60,239 bases of DNA from an uncultured Eubacteriales bacterium (GTDB lineage: Bacteria > Bacillota > Clostridia > Oscillospirales > CAG-272). Location: positions 1-60,239 of the forward strand of contig URAP01000011.1 in the NCBI GenBank assembly GCA_900545935.1, read 5' to 3'. Shown here piece by piece: positions 27,201 through 35,570 of this stretch. How positions within the stretch are numbered: the stretch's first letter is position 1; each line of letters opens with the position of its first letter. Both the position numbers and the translations under genes were made by a program. Below the pieces are notes generated by a model. The model was not told the origin of the DNA. It saw only the letters and a program-made list of their open reading frames with translations, and searched no databases.

Positions 27201-27819
27201 GCCTGCAGCGTCTGCCGAGCGCAATGCGCCCGGCGTGCGCGAGCTGTTCGAGAATTTTGACCTCGAGACCTTTATTGAGGATTCCGCGCGCACCGCAAAC
27301 GAGCGCTCGCTGTATGAGATCAGCACCGCCGTTCGGCGCGATGAGGCGCAGCGTGCAGCCGATGAGGCGAGCGCTGAGGATGCCGATTACTTTGACAGCG
27401 TAGGCGGAGGCGGTATGGAATATCCCGACGACTCAGGCTCGCGGGATCTCAAAGTCCCGACCTCCGGTGCATCGGTTGATACAAAAGCTCCCATCGCGGG
27501 GTCGACCGATGCGGGAGCTGCGGATGCGGGATATACCGCAGACGGCGTAGTAAGGGCAGACCGTATCGCAGCAAGCAAGGCAGGCTATCCGAATGTATTC
27601 CGTAATGCCGGCAATGCCGCAGGCGGCACAGCCGCCGGGAAAAGCCCGATGCAGACCGGCAGCGCAGGTGCATATACGGATAGCGGACTGCCGCGCAGCG
27701 AGGCGGGTGTCTCCGCATCCGACAGTGCCGGCTCTGAGCATGCCGCCGACACGTCCGACGGACAGAGTGAGTTCGCTATGGGCGATATCATCGACAGTAT
27801 CTTTTCCGATGATGATTGA
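24292..27819 (+). CDS. Degenerate (pseudo-) P-type ATPase with long C-terminal tail
   Basis: This 1175-residue protein follows the P2-type ATPase plan but has lost its catalytic residues. Seen: a cation-ATPase N-terminal segment (about 10-50); helices near 63-80 and 86-104; an A-domain with PGDVIYVSAGDVIPADARIV and an intact TGE (171-173); helices 262-281 and 290-315; P/N domains; six C-terminal helices (about 728-920); then ~230 hydrophilic residues ending in an acidic stretch. The position of the phosphorylated Asp (DKTGT) reads LIIPR (Leu350); the M4 PEGL motif reads SSYYLA; TGD reads TDD (572-574); GDGxND reads ADKLDS (646-651). All lie in one open frame, so a frameshift does not explain it. 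Translation is coupled to the ClpE-like gene (ATGA). Transport by phosphorylation is very unlikely; a scaffold, sensor or regulatory role is inference. Confidence 0.85.
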   Translation: MSGRQNDKWYELTPEQVANRFGSDPVQGLDSAEAEKRSRILAERLREEQKGKKKEDKLRTVADLTAVLLIFTALLAHVFDRGISSATVIVLVAVNAAAALVAYIRAQGILRETGERAEPRVYTVRSGKAKRLPGSEIVPGDVIYVSAGDVIPADARIVQSDGITVSETDITGEHGAVRKRSGFPELRGGSISLRAQTNMLFSGSVVMSGSARAVVCRTGSDTELSVLRAEQEEQRRITAGKGKRSEEPVLAAFRSMRECGDIWGLCMIAAVFVVVVLDLIFGKGEGSLFDTFITALSLAVSSMSSYYLAFSHIVVASGVRRLGGGGRERETGALVRRVDKLDSIIDLDTLIIPRSALIASDAVHISRVVTAAGIDRRIGEHGFKRHCAEIIKLAVVSSGRYGARKLVYNNLSGNNVYSGEEEMLISCATDLGVYNARLDRDYPMADHREEGEDSRFDTTLYFAGGDFCAVSRGDPGVMLPRCISLRESGGEHRMTDDTRARLTRYVSDAVKDGCRVISVATRRTQYTNLRRIAACQSDLVFEGFIVIREPIIDGAAKSIADCRRAGIKIIMTDDGRGDYGLVLARSLDIVRDPGEATSGAVLAKLSPEMFRVNLPLYSYFARLSPAQTERLVACLRADGHRVGFVADKLDSLPAMLEGDVGYALETSETGEERNAPVVSGDIRAADSGAALRYLSDIVLLRPRIRSYGGFCALVGSVRGAVQTYRNLLRVAFYLIAAQAARITLVLWGIIGGRPLMTAPQVLFSGLVIDFAAVFSIALQPPSVHVLNHRDEVRGRLAKPLRYVARYAVFGVLWALIAALVPTIMRARGVAVSDEQLLSAGFIGFMITQFVALSEIKRERTLLDFRIRLGGAGIMLALLCTALVLISITIAPIGELFDIIPVSGMGFVPMLFTPAVMALVFEADKLVRGDTAVGVWIRSTLGRLFTGKKKKQAAADKTASAAHTAPPAATLPAASAERNAPGVRELFENFDLETFIEDSARTANERSLYEISTAVRRDEAQRAADEASAEDADYFDSVGGGGMEYPDDSGSRDLKVPTSGASVDTKAPIAGSTDAGAADAGYTADGVVRADRIAASKAGYPNVFRNAGNAAGGTAAGKSPMQTGSAGAYTDSGLPRSEAGVSASDSAGSEHAADTSDGQSEFAMGDIIDSIFSDDD

Positions 27820-27897
27820 CAGCTCCGGGAAATGACGGCTTCGGAAAATAACAGCTTCGGGAAATGACAGCTCCGGGAAATGACAGCTTCGGGAAAT
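27818..27897 (+). repeat. Five 16-bp tandem repeats starting at a stop codon
   Basis: The unit GACAGCTCCGGGAAAT occurs five times (27818, 27834, 27850, 27866, 27882) with C/T and A/G differences, plus a partial sixth. The first unit begins inside the TGA stop codon of the pseudo-ATPase gene. No reading frame continues through it. Confidence 0.92.
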
Positions 27898-28268
27898 GAC
27901 GGCTTTGCTTCGAAAATATCGAGGCTCTCGGAGCGTGACCGGGCTTCGGGCATCGACCGTCGGGCGAATGCCGATGCCGAAAGCATCGGTTGACAGAATA
28001 TCGCAGCTGCCGATGCTCTTATAAATATTGTCGGATGAGAGAAGAGCATCGACCGAAGGATAAATATGCGTATGCCCCGGATACGTACTCGAATATAGGT
28101 CGAGCACGCACCGGGGCATCGGTATATCCGGAGCTGCGGATCGGCGGATGAGTATATGAAGCTGCGCCTCGGTGACCGACCGTATAGCATAGGTCGAATC
28201 GCTGCAGGGCTTGCATAGTCGGCCGACACGTTCATATTTTATTTACAGAAATAAATTTCAAAAAACTA
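27898..28268. other. Gene-free stretch between the pseudo-ATPase and tRNA-Glu
   Basis: This stretch contains a small CCGATGC/GCATCGG hairpin (27971-27989) and repeated GCATCG phrases. There is no ribosome-binding site with a plausible frame, no clear terminator with a U tract and no recognisable RNA. Confidence 0.5.
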
Positions 28269-28297
28269 TTGCATTTTTCGATGCATTAAGATATAAT
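28269..28297 (+). promoter_or_regulatory. Promoter of tRNA-Glu
   Basis: A -35 box TTGCAT (28269-28274) and a -10 box TATAAT (28292-28297) have a 17-base spacer. The mature tRNA begins 17 bases further on. Confidence 0.85.
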
Positions 28298-28314
28298 AAT
28301 AAGGCACTGAGCGA

Positions 28315-28389
28315 GGCCTGTTGGTCAAGAGGCTAAGACGCCGCCCTCTCACGGCGGAAACAGGGGTTCGATTCCCCTACGGGTCACCA
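28315..28389 (+). tRNA. tRNA-Glu (anticodon CTC)
   Basis: A complete cloverleaf with encoded CCA. The acceptor arm GGCCTGT pairs with ACGGGTC; the anticodon stem CCGCC/GGCGG holds the loop CTCTCAC, giving anticodon CUC for the GAG codon; the T arm is AGGGG TTCGATT CCCCT. The GAG specificity fits the strong GAG bias of the surrounding genes. It has its own promoter and terminator. Confidence 0.96.
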
Positions 28390-28404
28390 ATGACATATCG
28401 TCGA

Positions 28405-28444
28405 ACAAAGCAGCGTTTCGGAAGAAACGCTGCTTTGTTTTTTT
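28405..28444 (+). terminator. Intrinsic terminator of tRNA-Glu
   Basis: A perfect 15-base stem ACAAAGCAGCGTTTC with its complement around a GGAA loop is followed by seven T residues. Confidence 0.93.
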
Positions 28445-28539
28445 GCTTTTGTGATTCGGCAGAAACACATTGTTATCGCGGTGAAGTTTGATTACTGCGA
28501 AGGTATGATCAGGATATCCGATATGGAACGGCAGATCAG

Positions 28540-28599
28540 AAAAAACAAAAAAACATCCCGCGTACTGCGGCGGAGTAACTCCGTGCATATACGCGGGAT
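28540..28599 (-). terminator. Intrinsic terminator for the nifJ transcript
   Basis: On the minus strand ATCCCGCGTA pairs with TACGCGGGAT around a second inner stem CGGAGT/ACTCCG, followed by GTTTTTTTG and more T residues. It faces the nifJ transcript and lies about 470 bases after its stop codon, which implies a long 3' untranslated region. Confidence 0.8.
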
Positions 28600-29068
28600 A
28601 TTATAATTTATACCGGTGCGGCAGCGTACACCGAGAGGCGACTGCTGCCGCGCACGGCTCTGACCGTTCGATGCCGGGCAGAGCACAGCTTTTGCTGCGC
28701 TCCGATACGGACGCACGCTCCTCGCGCAGGTGGTGTAAACAGCGCGGGTAACATGTGCGGCACCGCTCGATAAGAGCTTTACAAAGAGGACAAAGCCGAG
28801 GCAGAGCGTATGCTCTGCTGCGCTTCCTACCCGTGACAAGCTCTGCTGTCGGCGGGCGGTGCGTGGACTCGGCTCTGCCGTGCCTGGGTACAAATTTATT
28901 TGCTTTGCCTAAAATAATTTCGCTGCGGCATCTATGCTCGCGGTCCGCATCAAAGCCCTCACAGTTTGAAAGCCTTGCGGTGGTCGGGAGAGCTTTTTCG
29001 AAAGCGCCCCCGACCACCTCGTCAGCGTACTCCGCGTTTGCGTATCCGCATACGCATATGCGTCGAAA
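28600..29068 (-). other. Gene-free 3' region of nifJ with a long hairpin
   Basis: No convincing gene. A minus-strand open frame of 138 codons (28601-29017) has Cys/Arg-rich composition, no ribosome-binding site and no family resemblance. A strong stem, GGTGGTCGG...CCGACCACC with further pairing of GAGAGCTTTTTCGAAAGCGCCC inside, spans 28979-29018 but lacks a U tract. The region lies between the nifJ stop codon and the terminator at 28540-28599. Confidence 0.5.
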
Positions 29069-32000
29069 TTACTTAGCGTCGGGCTCGAACAGCTCTCTCT
29101 GCTTGAGGAGGTATTCGTATTTAGCCTTAGAGGTTTCAGCCGCATCCTCAAAGAGGCGCTCTGCTCTCTCGGGGAAGGACTGAGCGAGGCGGCTGTAACG
29201 AGCCTCGTTCTTGATGAAGTCGATATATTCGGCGGTCGGAGCCTTGGAGTCGATGGTAAGAGGATTCTTGCCCTCTGCCTTAGCCTCGGGATTGAAGCGG
29301 AACATATGCCAGTAGCCTGCGTCGACAGCCTTCTTCATCTCGATCTGGCAGTTCTGCATGCCGCCCTTCTTGATGCCGTGCATCTCGCAGGGAGCATAGC
29401 CGATGACGAGCGAAGGACCGTGGTAAGCCTCAGCCTCGGAGAGTGCCTTGAGCAGCTGATTCTGGTCGGCGCCCATAGCGACCTGAGCAACGTAGATGTA
29501 GCCGTAGCTCATTGCTATCTCGGCGAGGTTCTTCTTGGCGATCGCCTTACCTGCAGCAGCGAACTGAGCGACCTGACCGATGCGCGAAGCCTTGGATGCC
29601 TGTCCGCCGGTGTTGGAGTAAACCTCGGTATCGAATACCATTACGTTGATATCCTCACCGGAAGCGAGTACGTGGTCGAGTCCGCCGAAGCCGATATCGT
29701 AAGCCCAACCGTCGCCGCCGAAGATCCATACGGACTTCTTAGCGAGATAGTCCTTCTCTGCGAGGATCTTATCCTTCAGCTCGTTCTTGCAGTCGCAGGA
29801 CTCGAGCATCTTGATAAGAGCGTCGGCAGCTGCGGTATTCTCCGCACCGTTGTCCTTGGTTGCGAGGAAGGTGTCGATAACAGCCTTCTTCTCGTCGTCG
29901 CTTACCTGCTCGCGCAGCTCCTTTACGTAGCCGATAACGCGCTCGCGGATGGTCTTCTGACCGAGGTATATGCCGAGACCGTGCTCTGCATTATCCTCGA
30001 AGAGGGAGTTCGCCCATGCGGGACCGTGACCGGTTGCGGTGTTGACGGTGTAAGGTGTTGCGGGTGCGGAGCCGCCCCAGATGGAGGAGCATCCGGTCGC
30101 ATTGGAGATATACATTCTCTCGCCGAACAGCTGAGTTACGAGGCGAGCATAGGAGGTCTCTGCACAGCCTGCGCAGGAGCCGGAGAACTCAAGCAGGGGC
30201 TGCTTGAACTGGCTGCCCTTAACGGTGTTGTTGATGATCTCCTTCTTCTCGGAGACATGATCGACAGCCCAGTCGAAGGTTGCCTGCTGCGACATAGCCG
30301 CGGACTGAGAAACCATCTCGATAGCAGCCTTTTCGGGCGTGCCGTCCTTGAGCGCCTTGTTTGTGACAGGGCAGGTCTTTACGCAGAGAGTGCAGCCCAT
30401 GCAGTCGAGCGGGCTGACCGCAATGGTGAACTTATAGTCGGTCTTAACGACGGGCTTTGCGGCAAATGCGGTGCCCTCGGGAGCTGCTGCAGCCTCATCC
30501 GCGGTCATAGCGAACGGACGGATAGCAGCGTGCGGGCAGACGAATGCGCACTGATTACACTGGATGCAGTTCTCGGCATGCCACAGAGGAGCGGAAACGG
30601 CAACGCCGCGCTTCTCATATGCAGCTGCGCCCTGCGGGAACTGACCGTCCTCCATTCCGACGAATGCGGAAACGGGGAGGCTGTCGCCGTCCATCTTGGA
30701 GATCGGACGAACGATGCGGTTAACGAAGTCGACGACCTCGGCACGCTTGCCGACGGCTGCGGGCTCTGCGGGGGTCTGACCTGCTTCTGCCCAGTCTGCG
30801 GGAACATCTACGTGAACGAGAGCGCCTGCGCCGAGCTCGATAGCCTTGTGGTTCTGAGCAACGACCTCGTCGCCGAACTTGGAGTAGGACTTGGTTGCCT
30901 TCTCCTTCATGTAGGTGATAGCGTCGTCCTTAGGCATAATGTTTGCAAGTGCGAAGAATGCAGACTGAAGGATGGTATTCTTGACCTTCATGTTGCCGAT
31001 ATCGTTTCTTGCAATGCTCGTTGCGTTGATGATATAGAAGTTGACATTGTTCTTTGCAATGTAGCTCTTGACCGATGCGGGGAGCATTTCGCCGAGCTGA
31101 TCGGCACTCCACTGGCAGTCGAGCAGGAAGGTCCCGCCGGGCTTAACATCGTCAACGATCTTAAAGCCCTTGTGCAGGTATGCAACATTGTGGCAGGCAA
31201 CGAAGTTAGCCTTAGTGATGTAGTAGGGAGCCTTGATGGGCTGATCGCCGAAGCGCAGGTGCGAGATAGTCACGCCGCCCGTCTTCTTTGAGTCGTACTG
31301 GAAGTAAGCCTGAACGTACTTATCGGTGTGGTCGCCGATGATCTTGATGGAGTTCTTGTTTGCACCGACGGTACCGTCTCCGCCCAGACCCCAGAACTTG
31401 CAGCTGATGGTGCCGGGTGCAGCGGTATCGGGAGCGGTGTGCTCGGGCAGCGAGTGACCGGTAACGTCGTCGACGATGCCGATGGTGAAGCCGTTCTTAG
31501 GCTCGTCGGATGCGAGGTTCTCGTATACGGCAAAGATGCTCTGAGGAGTGGTATCCTTGGAGCCGAGACCGTAGCGGCCGCCGACGATCTGAATATCACG
31601 GCGATCGCTCTGGGCGAGCGATGCGACAACATCGAGGTAGAGCGGGTCGCCGAGAGCGCCGGGCTCCTTGGTGCGGTCGAGAACTGCGATCTTTCTGCAG
31701 GTCGCGGGGATAGCGGCAACGAGCTTGTCCGCGCAGAAAGGACGGTAGAGGCGGCACTTGATAAGACCGACCTTCTCGCCTGCCGCGAGCATGTAGTCGA
31801 TGACCTCCTCGGCAACGTCGCATACCGAGCCCATAGCTACGATAACGCGCTCTGCGTCGGGTGCGCCGTAGTAGTTGAAGAGCTGATAGTCGGTGCCGAG
31901 CTTGTCGTTTATCATCCCCATATACTTCTCAACAACAGCGGGAAGCGCATCGTAGTAACGGTTGCAGGACTCGCGGTGCTGGAAGAAGATATCTCCGTTT

Positions 32001-32692
32001 TCTGCGGAGCCGCGGAGAGCGGGGTGATTCGGGTTGAGCGCATGGGCGCGGAATTCGTTGACTGCGTTCATGTCGATCATCGACGCGAGCTGGTCGTTGT
32101 CCCATACCTCGATCTTCTGGATCTCGTGAGAGGTACGGAAGCCGTCGAAGAAGTTGATGAACGGCACCTTGCCCTCGATAGCTGCGAGGTGAGCGACGGG
32201 AGCGAGGTCCATGATCTCCTGAACATTTGACTCTGCGAGCATTGCAAAGCCGGTCTGACGGCACGCATAAACGTCGGAATGGTCGCCGAAGATGTTCAGC
32301 GCATGCGACGCAACGGTGCGGGCGGACACGTGGATAACTCCGGGAAGGAGCTCTCCGGCAATCTTATAGAGGTTAGGGATCATAAGGAGAAGTCCCTGAG
32401 AAGCGGTGAAGGTAGTGGTAAGCGCACCGGAAGCAAGGCTTCCGTGAACGGCGCCTGCCGCACCTGCCTCGGACTGCATCTCAACGACCTTTACGGTGTC
32501 GCCGAAGATGTTCTTTGCAGGCTCGCCGGCGATGTTCTTGCCGGTCGCGCTCCAGGTATCTACATTCTCAGCCATCGGGCTGGAGGGCGTGATAGGGTAG
32601 ATGGCGGCAACCTCGGTGTACGCATATGCAACATGCGCCGCAGCGGTATTACCGTCCATAGACAGCTTCTTACGGGTGATCTTTTCAGCCAT
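29069..32692 (-). CDS. nifJ: Pyruvate:ferredoxin (flavodoxin) oxidoreductase
   Basis: This enzyme oxidises pyruvate and CoA to acetyl-CoA and CO2, passing electrons to ferredoxin; it is a central fermentative enzyme of anaerobes. It is the single-chain 1207-residue form. Seen: an N-terminal domain with YPITPSSPMAE, a gamma-type domain with GLGGDGTVGANKNSIKI, a two-[4Fe-4S] ferredoxin domain (CIQCNQCAFVCPHAAI and CMGCTLCVKTCPV), and a C-terminal TPP-binding domain (GCAGCAETSYARL, NATGCSSIWGG, FGGDGWAYDIGFGGLDHV and NTGGQASKASRIGQVAQFA). The ATG follows AGGAGGAAAT. It is monocistronic with its own promoter. Confidence 0.97.
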   Translation of the reverse strand: MAEKITRKKLSMDGNTAAAHVAYAYTEVAAIYPITPSSPMAENVDTWSATGKNIAGEPAKNIFGDTVKVVEMQSEAGAAGAVHGSLASGALTTTFTASQGLLLMIPNLYKIAGELLPGVIHVSARTVASHALNIFGDHSDVYACRQTGFAMLAESNVQEIMDLAPVAHLAAIEGKVPFINFFDGFRTSHEIQKIEVWDNDQLASMIDMNAVNEFRAHALNPNHPALRGSAENGDIFFQHRESCNRYYDALPAVVEKYMGMINDKLGTDYQLFNYYGAPDAERVIVAMGSVCDVAEEVIDYMLAAGEKVGLIKCRLYRPFCADKLVAAIPATCRKIAVLDRTKEPGALGDPLYLDVVASLAQSDRRDIQIVGGRYGLGSKDTTPQSIFAVYENLASDEPKNGFTIGIVDDVTGHSLPEHTAPDTAAPGTISCKFWGLGGDGTVGANKNSIKIIGDHTDKYVQAYFQYDSKKTGGVTISHLRFGDQPIKAPYYITKANFVACHNVAYLHKGFKIVDDVKPGGTFLLDCQWSADQLGEMLPASVKSYIAKNNVNFYIINATSIARNDIGNMKVKNTILQSAFFALANIMPKDDAITYMKEKATKSYSKFGDEVVAQNHKAIELGAGALVHVDVPADWAEAGQTPAEPAAVGKRAEVVDFVNRIVRPISKMDGDSLPVSAFVGMEDGQFPQGAAAYEKRGVAVSAPLWHAENCIQCNQCAFVCPHAAIRPFAMTADEAAAAPEGTAFAAKPVVKTDYKFTIAVSPLDCMGCTLCVKTCPVTNKALKDGTPEKAAIEMVSQSAAMSQQATFDWAVDHVSEKKEIINNTVKGSQFKQPLLEFSGSCAGCAETSYARLVTQLFGERMYISNATGCSSIWGGSAPATPYTVNTATGHGPAWANSLFEDNAEHGLGIYLGQKTIRERVIGYVKELREQVSDDEKKAVIDTFLATKDNGAENTAAADALIKMLESCDCKNELKDKILAEKDYLAKKSVWIFGGDGWAYDIGFGGLDHVLASGEDINVMVFDTEVYSNTGGQASKASRIGQVAQFAAAGKAIAKKNLAEIAMSYGYIYVAQVAMGADQNQLLKALSEAEAYHGPSLVIGYAPCEMHGIKKGGMQNCQIEMKKAVDAGYWHMFRFNPEAKAEGKNPLTIDSKAPTAEYIDFIKNEARYSRLAQSFPERAERLFEDAAETSKAKYEYLLKQRELFEPDAK

Positions 32693-32747
32693 AAGTGTTA
32701 TTTCCTCCTGTTTGTGATTGTGAGTAGTGTTATCTCATACGTGCTCC

Positions 32748-32776
32748 ATTGTAGCACTAATTCCGCACTTTGTAAA
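32748..32776 (-). promoter_or_regulatory. Promoter of nifJ
   Basis: On the minus strand a -35 box TTTACA (32771-32776) and a -10 box TACAAT (32748-32753) are separated by 17 bases, about 55 bases before the start codon. Confidence 0.83.
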
Positions 32777-32899
32777 GAGATTTGAGAATTATAAACCGAG
32801 ATTTTCGTGAAAATCGTGAAATTTACGGTGTAAAATATGCTTTTTTTTCGCGCGGTGGGCAAGTTCACAATAATTTTAAAGGTAAAAGTATAAATACAT

Positions 32900-32928
32900 T
32901 TGACGGGGAGGAGCTATTGTGATATAAT
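32900..32928 (+). promoter_or_regulatory. Promoter of the lon operon
   Basis: A -35 box TTGACG (32900-32905) and a perfect -10 box TATAAT (32923-32928) have a 17-base spacer. The transcript would have a leader of about 215 bases before lon. No CIRCE or CtsR-like operator was recognised around it. Confidence 0.87.
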
Positions 32929-33152
32929 TTATCGGTAATATGCAGAAGTCTGCCCGGACACGGGCGGAGCCGCATGCTGTGCCGCTGCCGCTGCGGGGCG
33001 GACTACGGCGGTATATGTCCGCTCTCCGCTATCGGGAGCGGGACGGCGCATACAATATACAGCTAATACAGACCGGGTGATATCGCCGCTGTCATTCTGT
33101 GATATCGGGCGCATGCCTCCGGTGAGAGAAATACGAAACGGAAGAATATAAA
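32929..33152 (+). other. Long leader of lon, no recognised element
   Basis: This GC-rich leader contains short self-complementary pieces (for example GCCGCTGCCGCTGCGGGGC and CTCTCCGCTATCGGGAG). It matches no riboswitch or attenuator class I can name, and no leader peptide gene with a ribosome-binding site was found. Confidence 0.4.
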
Positions 33153-35570
33153 ATGCCGAAATATACAGAAAAAATAGATACCTACACGCTTCCCGTCGCG
33201 GCGCTTGACGGGACGGTTATTTTCCCCGGAATACCCATCAGCCTCGAGCTCAGCTCCGAGGGTGCTATCCGCGCCTGCGAGAAGGCGAGCGGCGAGAGCG
33301 GTCGGGCATTCTTTTCGCTGCGCAATGTCTCGGATGAGGAGGCTGTCCGCAGCGCGCTGAGCGACGGTGACAGCGACAGCGAGGAGATAGAGGACGATAT
33401 TTGCGAGATAGGCTGCGTCGGTACAATAAAGCAGTTCGTGCGTTTCCGCGAGAACAGCGCGAGAGTGGTCGTAGAGGGCGTATGCCGCGCGAGCCTGCTC
33501 TCGGCAGAAACGGATGAGGACGGTATACCGGTCGCCGCCGTACTCGGAAAGACGGTAGAGGTCGACTCGCACAACGATACGGCGATTGAGGCGATAATGC
33601 GCGAGGTGCGGGGATCCTTCGACGAGTTCGTTTCCCGCATGCCTAAGGTATCTCCCGAGCTTGCACTGTCGGTGCACTCGATAACCTCGCCGGGACTGCT
33701 GTGCGACTTTATCGCCTCCGGCGTGCTGATGGACGTGCACGATAAGCAGACTGTGCTCGAGCAGTACGATCCGGTCGTGCGGCTCACGACGCTGGCGGTC
33801 ATTCTTGCGCGCGAGACCGAGGTCGTCAAAACCGAGGCCGATATACGGCAGAAGGTACAGTCGAATATCGACCGCGGACAGAGAGAATACTATCTGCGCG
33901 AGCAGCTCAAGGTGATATACGCCGAGCTGGGCGAGGGCAGAGACAGCGAGGCTGCGGGCGGCCTGTACGACGAGGATGACGACGAGATAGCCGAGTACAT
34001 GAACAAGATACGCGATGCTGCGCTGCCCGAGGAGGTAGAGGCAAAGCTGATCAAGGAGACGAAAAAGCTCGCAAAGACCCCGTTCAACTCGGCAGAGGCG
34101 GGAGTTCTCCGCAACTATCTCGATGTCTGCCTCGAGCTGCCGTGGAACAAGCGCACCGAGGATAGGGTGGATGTTGAGCTCGCCCGCAGGATACTCGATC
34201 GCGACCACAACGGACTCGAAAAGGTAAAGGAGAGGATTCTTGAATACCTTGCGGTAAAGCAGCTGAATTCCGAGCTGCGCCATCAGATTATCTGCCTCGT
34301 AGGCCCTCCCGGCACCGGAAAAACCTCGATCGCCCGCTCGGTCGCCGAGGCTATGAACCGCAACTTTGTGCGCGTTTCGCTCGGCGGAGTGCGCGACGAG
34401 GCTGACATTCGCGGCCACCGCAAGACCTATGTCGGCTCGATGCCCGGACGCATCGTAGGCGCGCTGACTCAGGCGCAGGTGATGAATCCGCTTATTCTTC
34501 TCGACGAGATAGACAAGCTGACCTCCGATGCGCACGGCGATCCGTCGTCCGCGCTGCTCGAGGTGCTCGACGGCGAGCAGAACAAGGCGTTCCGCGATCA
34601 TTTTGTAGAGCTGCCGATAGACCTGAGCTCCTGCGTCTTTATCGCGACGGCAAACACGCTCGAAACTATTCCCGCGCCGCTGTTCGACCGTATGGAGGTC
34701 ATAGAGCTGCGCAGCTATTCGCGCCACGAAAAGCTCGCTATCGCAAAGGATCATCTCATCCCGAAGCAGCGCGCGCGCCACGGTCTTACGACAAAGCAGC
34801 TGAGAATAAACGATTCCGCCGTTACCGAGCTTATCGACTTTTACACCGCAGAGGCGGGTGTCCGCTCGCTCGAGCGTCAGATAGCCGCGCTCTGCCGCAA
34901 GGCCGCAAAGCGCATTGTCGAGGCTGAGCGCAGCGGCGAGGAGCTCGGCTGCATCAGCATAAAGGCAAAGAATATCGCAGAATATCTCGGACCGCGCAAG
35001 CTGCTGCCCGAGACTATTCGTGACAATGACGACGTCGGCGAGGTAAACGGCCTTGCATATACCGAGGTCGGCGGCGATCTGCTGCACATCGAGGCGGTAG
35101 CCGTTCCCGGTACCGGAAAGCTCGAGCTGACCGGCTCGCTCGGCGACGTTATGAAGGAATCTGCGCAGGCTGCCATCACATATATCCGCGCGCATGCGTC
35201 GGAGCTGTCGGTCGAGCCTGACTTTTATAAGAAAAAGGACATACACATCCATGTGCCGGAGGGCGCAGTACCGAAGGACGGTCCCTCCGCCGGAGTTACC
35301 ATTGCCACGGCGCTCGCGTCCGAGCTGTCGGGCAGGGCGGTGCGCCGTGATGTCGCCATGACAGGAGAGATAACGCTGCACGGCAAGGTGCTGCCCATCG
35401 GCGGGCTGCGCGAAAAAGCTATGGCGGCGTATAAGACCGGGGTAAAGACGGTGCTTATACCGCGCTCGAATCTGCGCGATCTCGAGGAGATAGATCCCGT
35501 TGTCCGCGAAAAGCTGAACTTTATTCCCTGCTCGCGCGTCTCCGAGGTATTCGGCGAGGCGCTGATATAA
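33153..35570 (+). CDS. lon: ATP-dependent protease Lon (LonA type)
   Basis: A cytoplasmic AAA+ protease that degrades misfolded and regulatory proteins. It has 805 residues, the normal length. Domains are: N-terminal LAN substrate-binding region (about 10-205), coiled-coil (about 225-300), AAA+ domain with Walker A GPPGTGKT (384-391) and Walker B LILLDEIDK, and a C-terminal serine-lysine protease domain with Ser712 in PKDGPSAG and Lys755 in GLREKAM, the standard 43 residues apart. A slightly acidic insertion (about 265-280) is present. ysxC lies downstream, the same order as in Bacillus. Confidence 0.96.
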   Translation: MPKYTEKIDTYTLPVAALDGTVIFPGIPISLELSSEGAIRACEKASGESGRAFFSLRNVSDEEAVRSALSDGDSDSEEIEDDICEIGCVGTIKQFVRFRENSARVVVEGVCRASLLSAETDEDGIPVAAVLGKTVEVDSHNDTAIEAIMREVRGSFDEFVSRMPKVSPELALSVHSITSPGLLCDFIASGVLMDVHDKQTVLEQYDPVVRLTTLAVILARETEVVKTEADIRQKVQSNIDRGQREYYLREQLKVIYAELGEGRDSEAAGGLYDEDDDEIAEYMNKIRDAALPEEVEAKLIKETKKLAKTPFNSAEAGVLRNYLDVCLELPWNKRTEDRVDVELARRILDRDHNGLEKVKERILEYLAVKQLNSELRHQIICLVGPPGTGKTSIARSVAEAMNRNFVRVSLGGVRDEADIRGHRKTYVGSMPGRIVGALTQAQVMNPLILLDEIDKLTSDAHGDPSSALLEVLDGEQNKAFRDHFVELPIDLSSCVFIATANTLETIPAPLFDRMEVIELRSYSRHEKLAIAKDHLIPKQRARHGLTTKQLRINDSAVTELIDFYTAEAGVRSLERQIAALCRKAAKRIVEAERSGEELGCISIKAKNIAEYLGPRKLLPETIRDNDDVGEVNGLAYTEVGGDLLHIEAVAVPGTGKLELTGSLGDVMKESAQAAITYIRAHASELSVEPDFYKKKDIHIHVPEGAVPKDGPSAGVTIATALASELSGRAVRRDVAMTGEITLHGKVLPIGGLREKAMAAYKTGVKTVLIPRSNLRDLEEIDPVVREKLNFIPCSRVSEVFGEALI

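Noticed and set aside
24292..27819. Frameshift or assembly error as the cause of the missing DKTGT motif
   Set aside because: The flanking helices, TGE, and the downstream P-domain alignment (ARLSP..., then PAML) are all in the same frame with normal spacing; the altered motifs are substitutions.
28601..29017. 138-codon Cys/Arg-rich frame after nifJ
   Set aside because: No ribosome-binding site, composition unlike the genes around it, and it crosses a strong hairpin. It is kept as non-coding 3' region.
29306..31291. 661-codon open frame antisense to nifJ
   Set aside because: It is the mirror of a strongly biased coding strand; it has no ribosome-binding site or domain, and nifJ is certain on the other strand.
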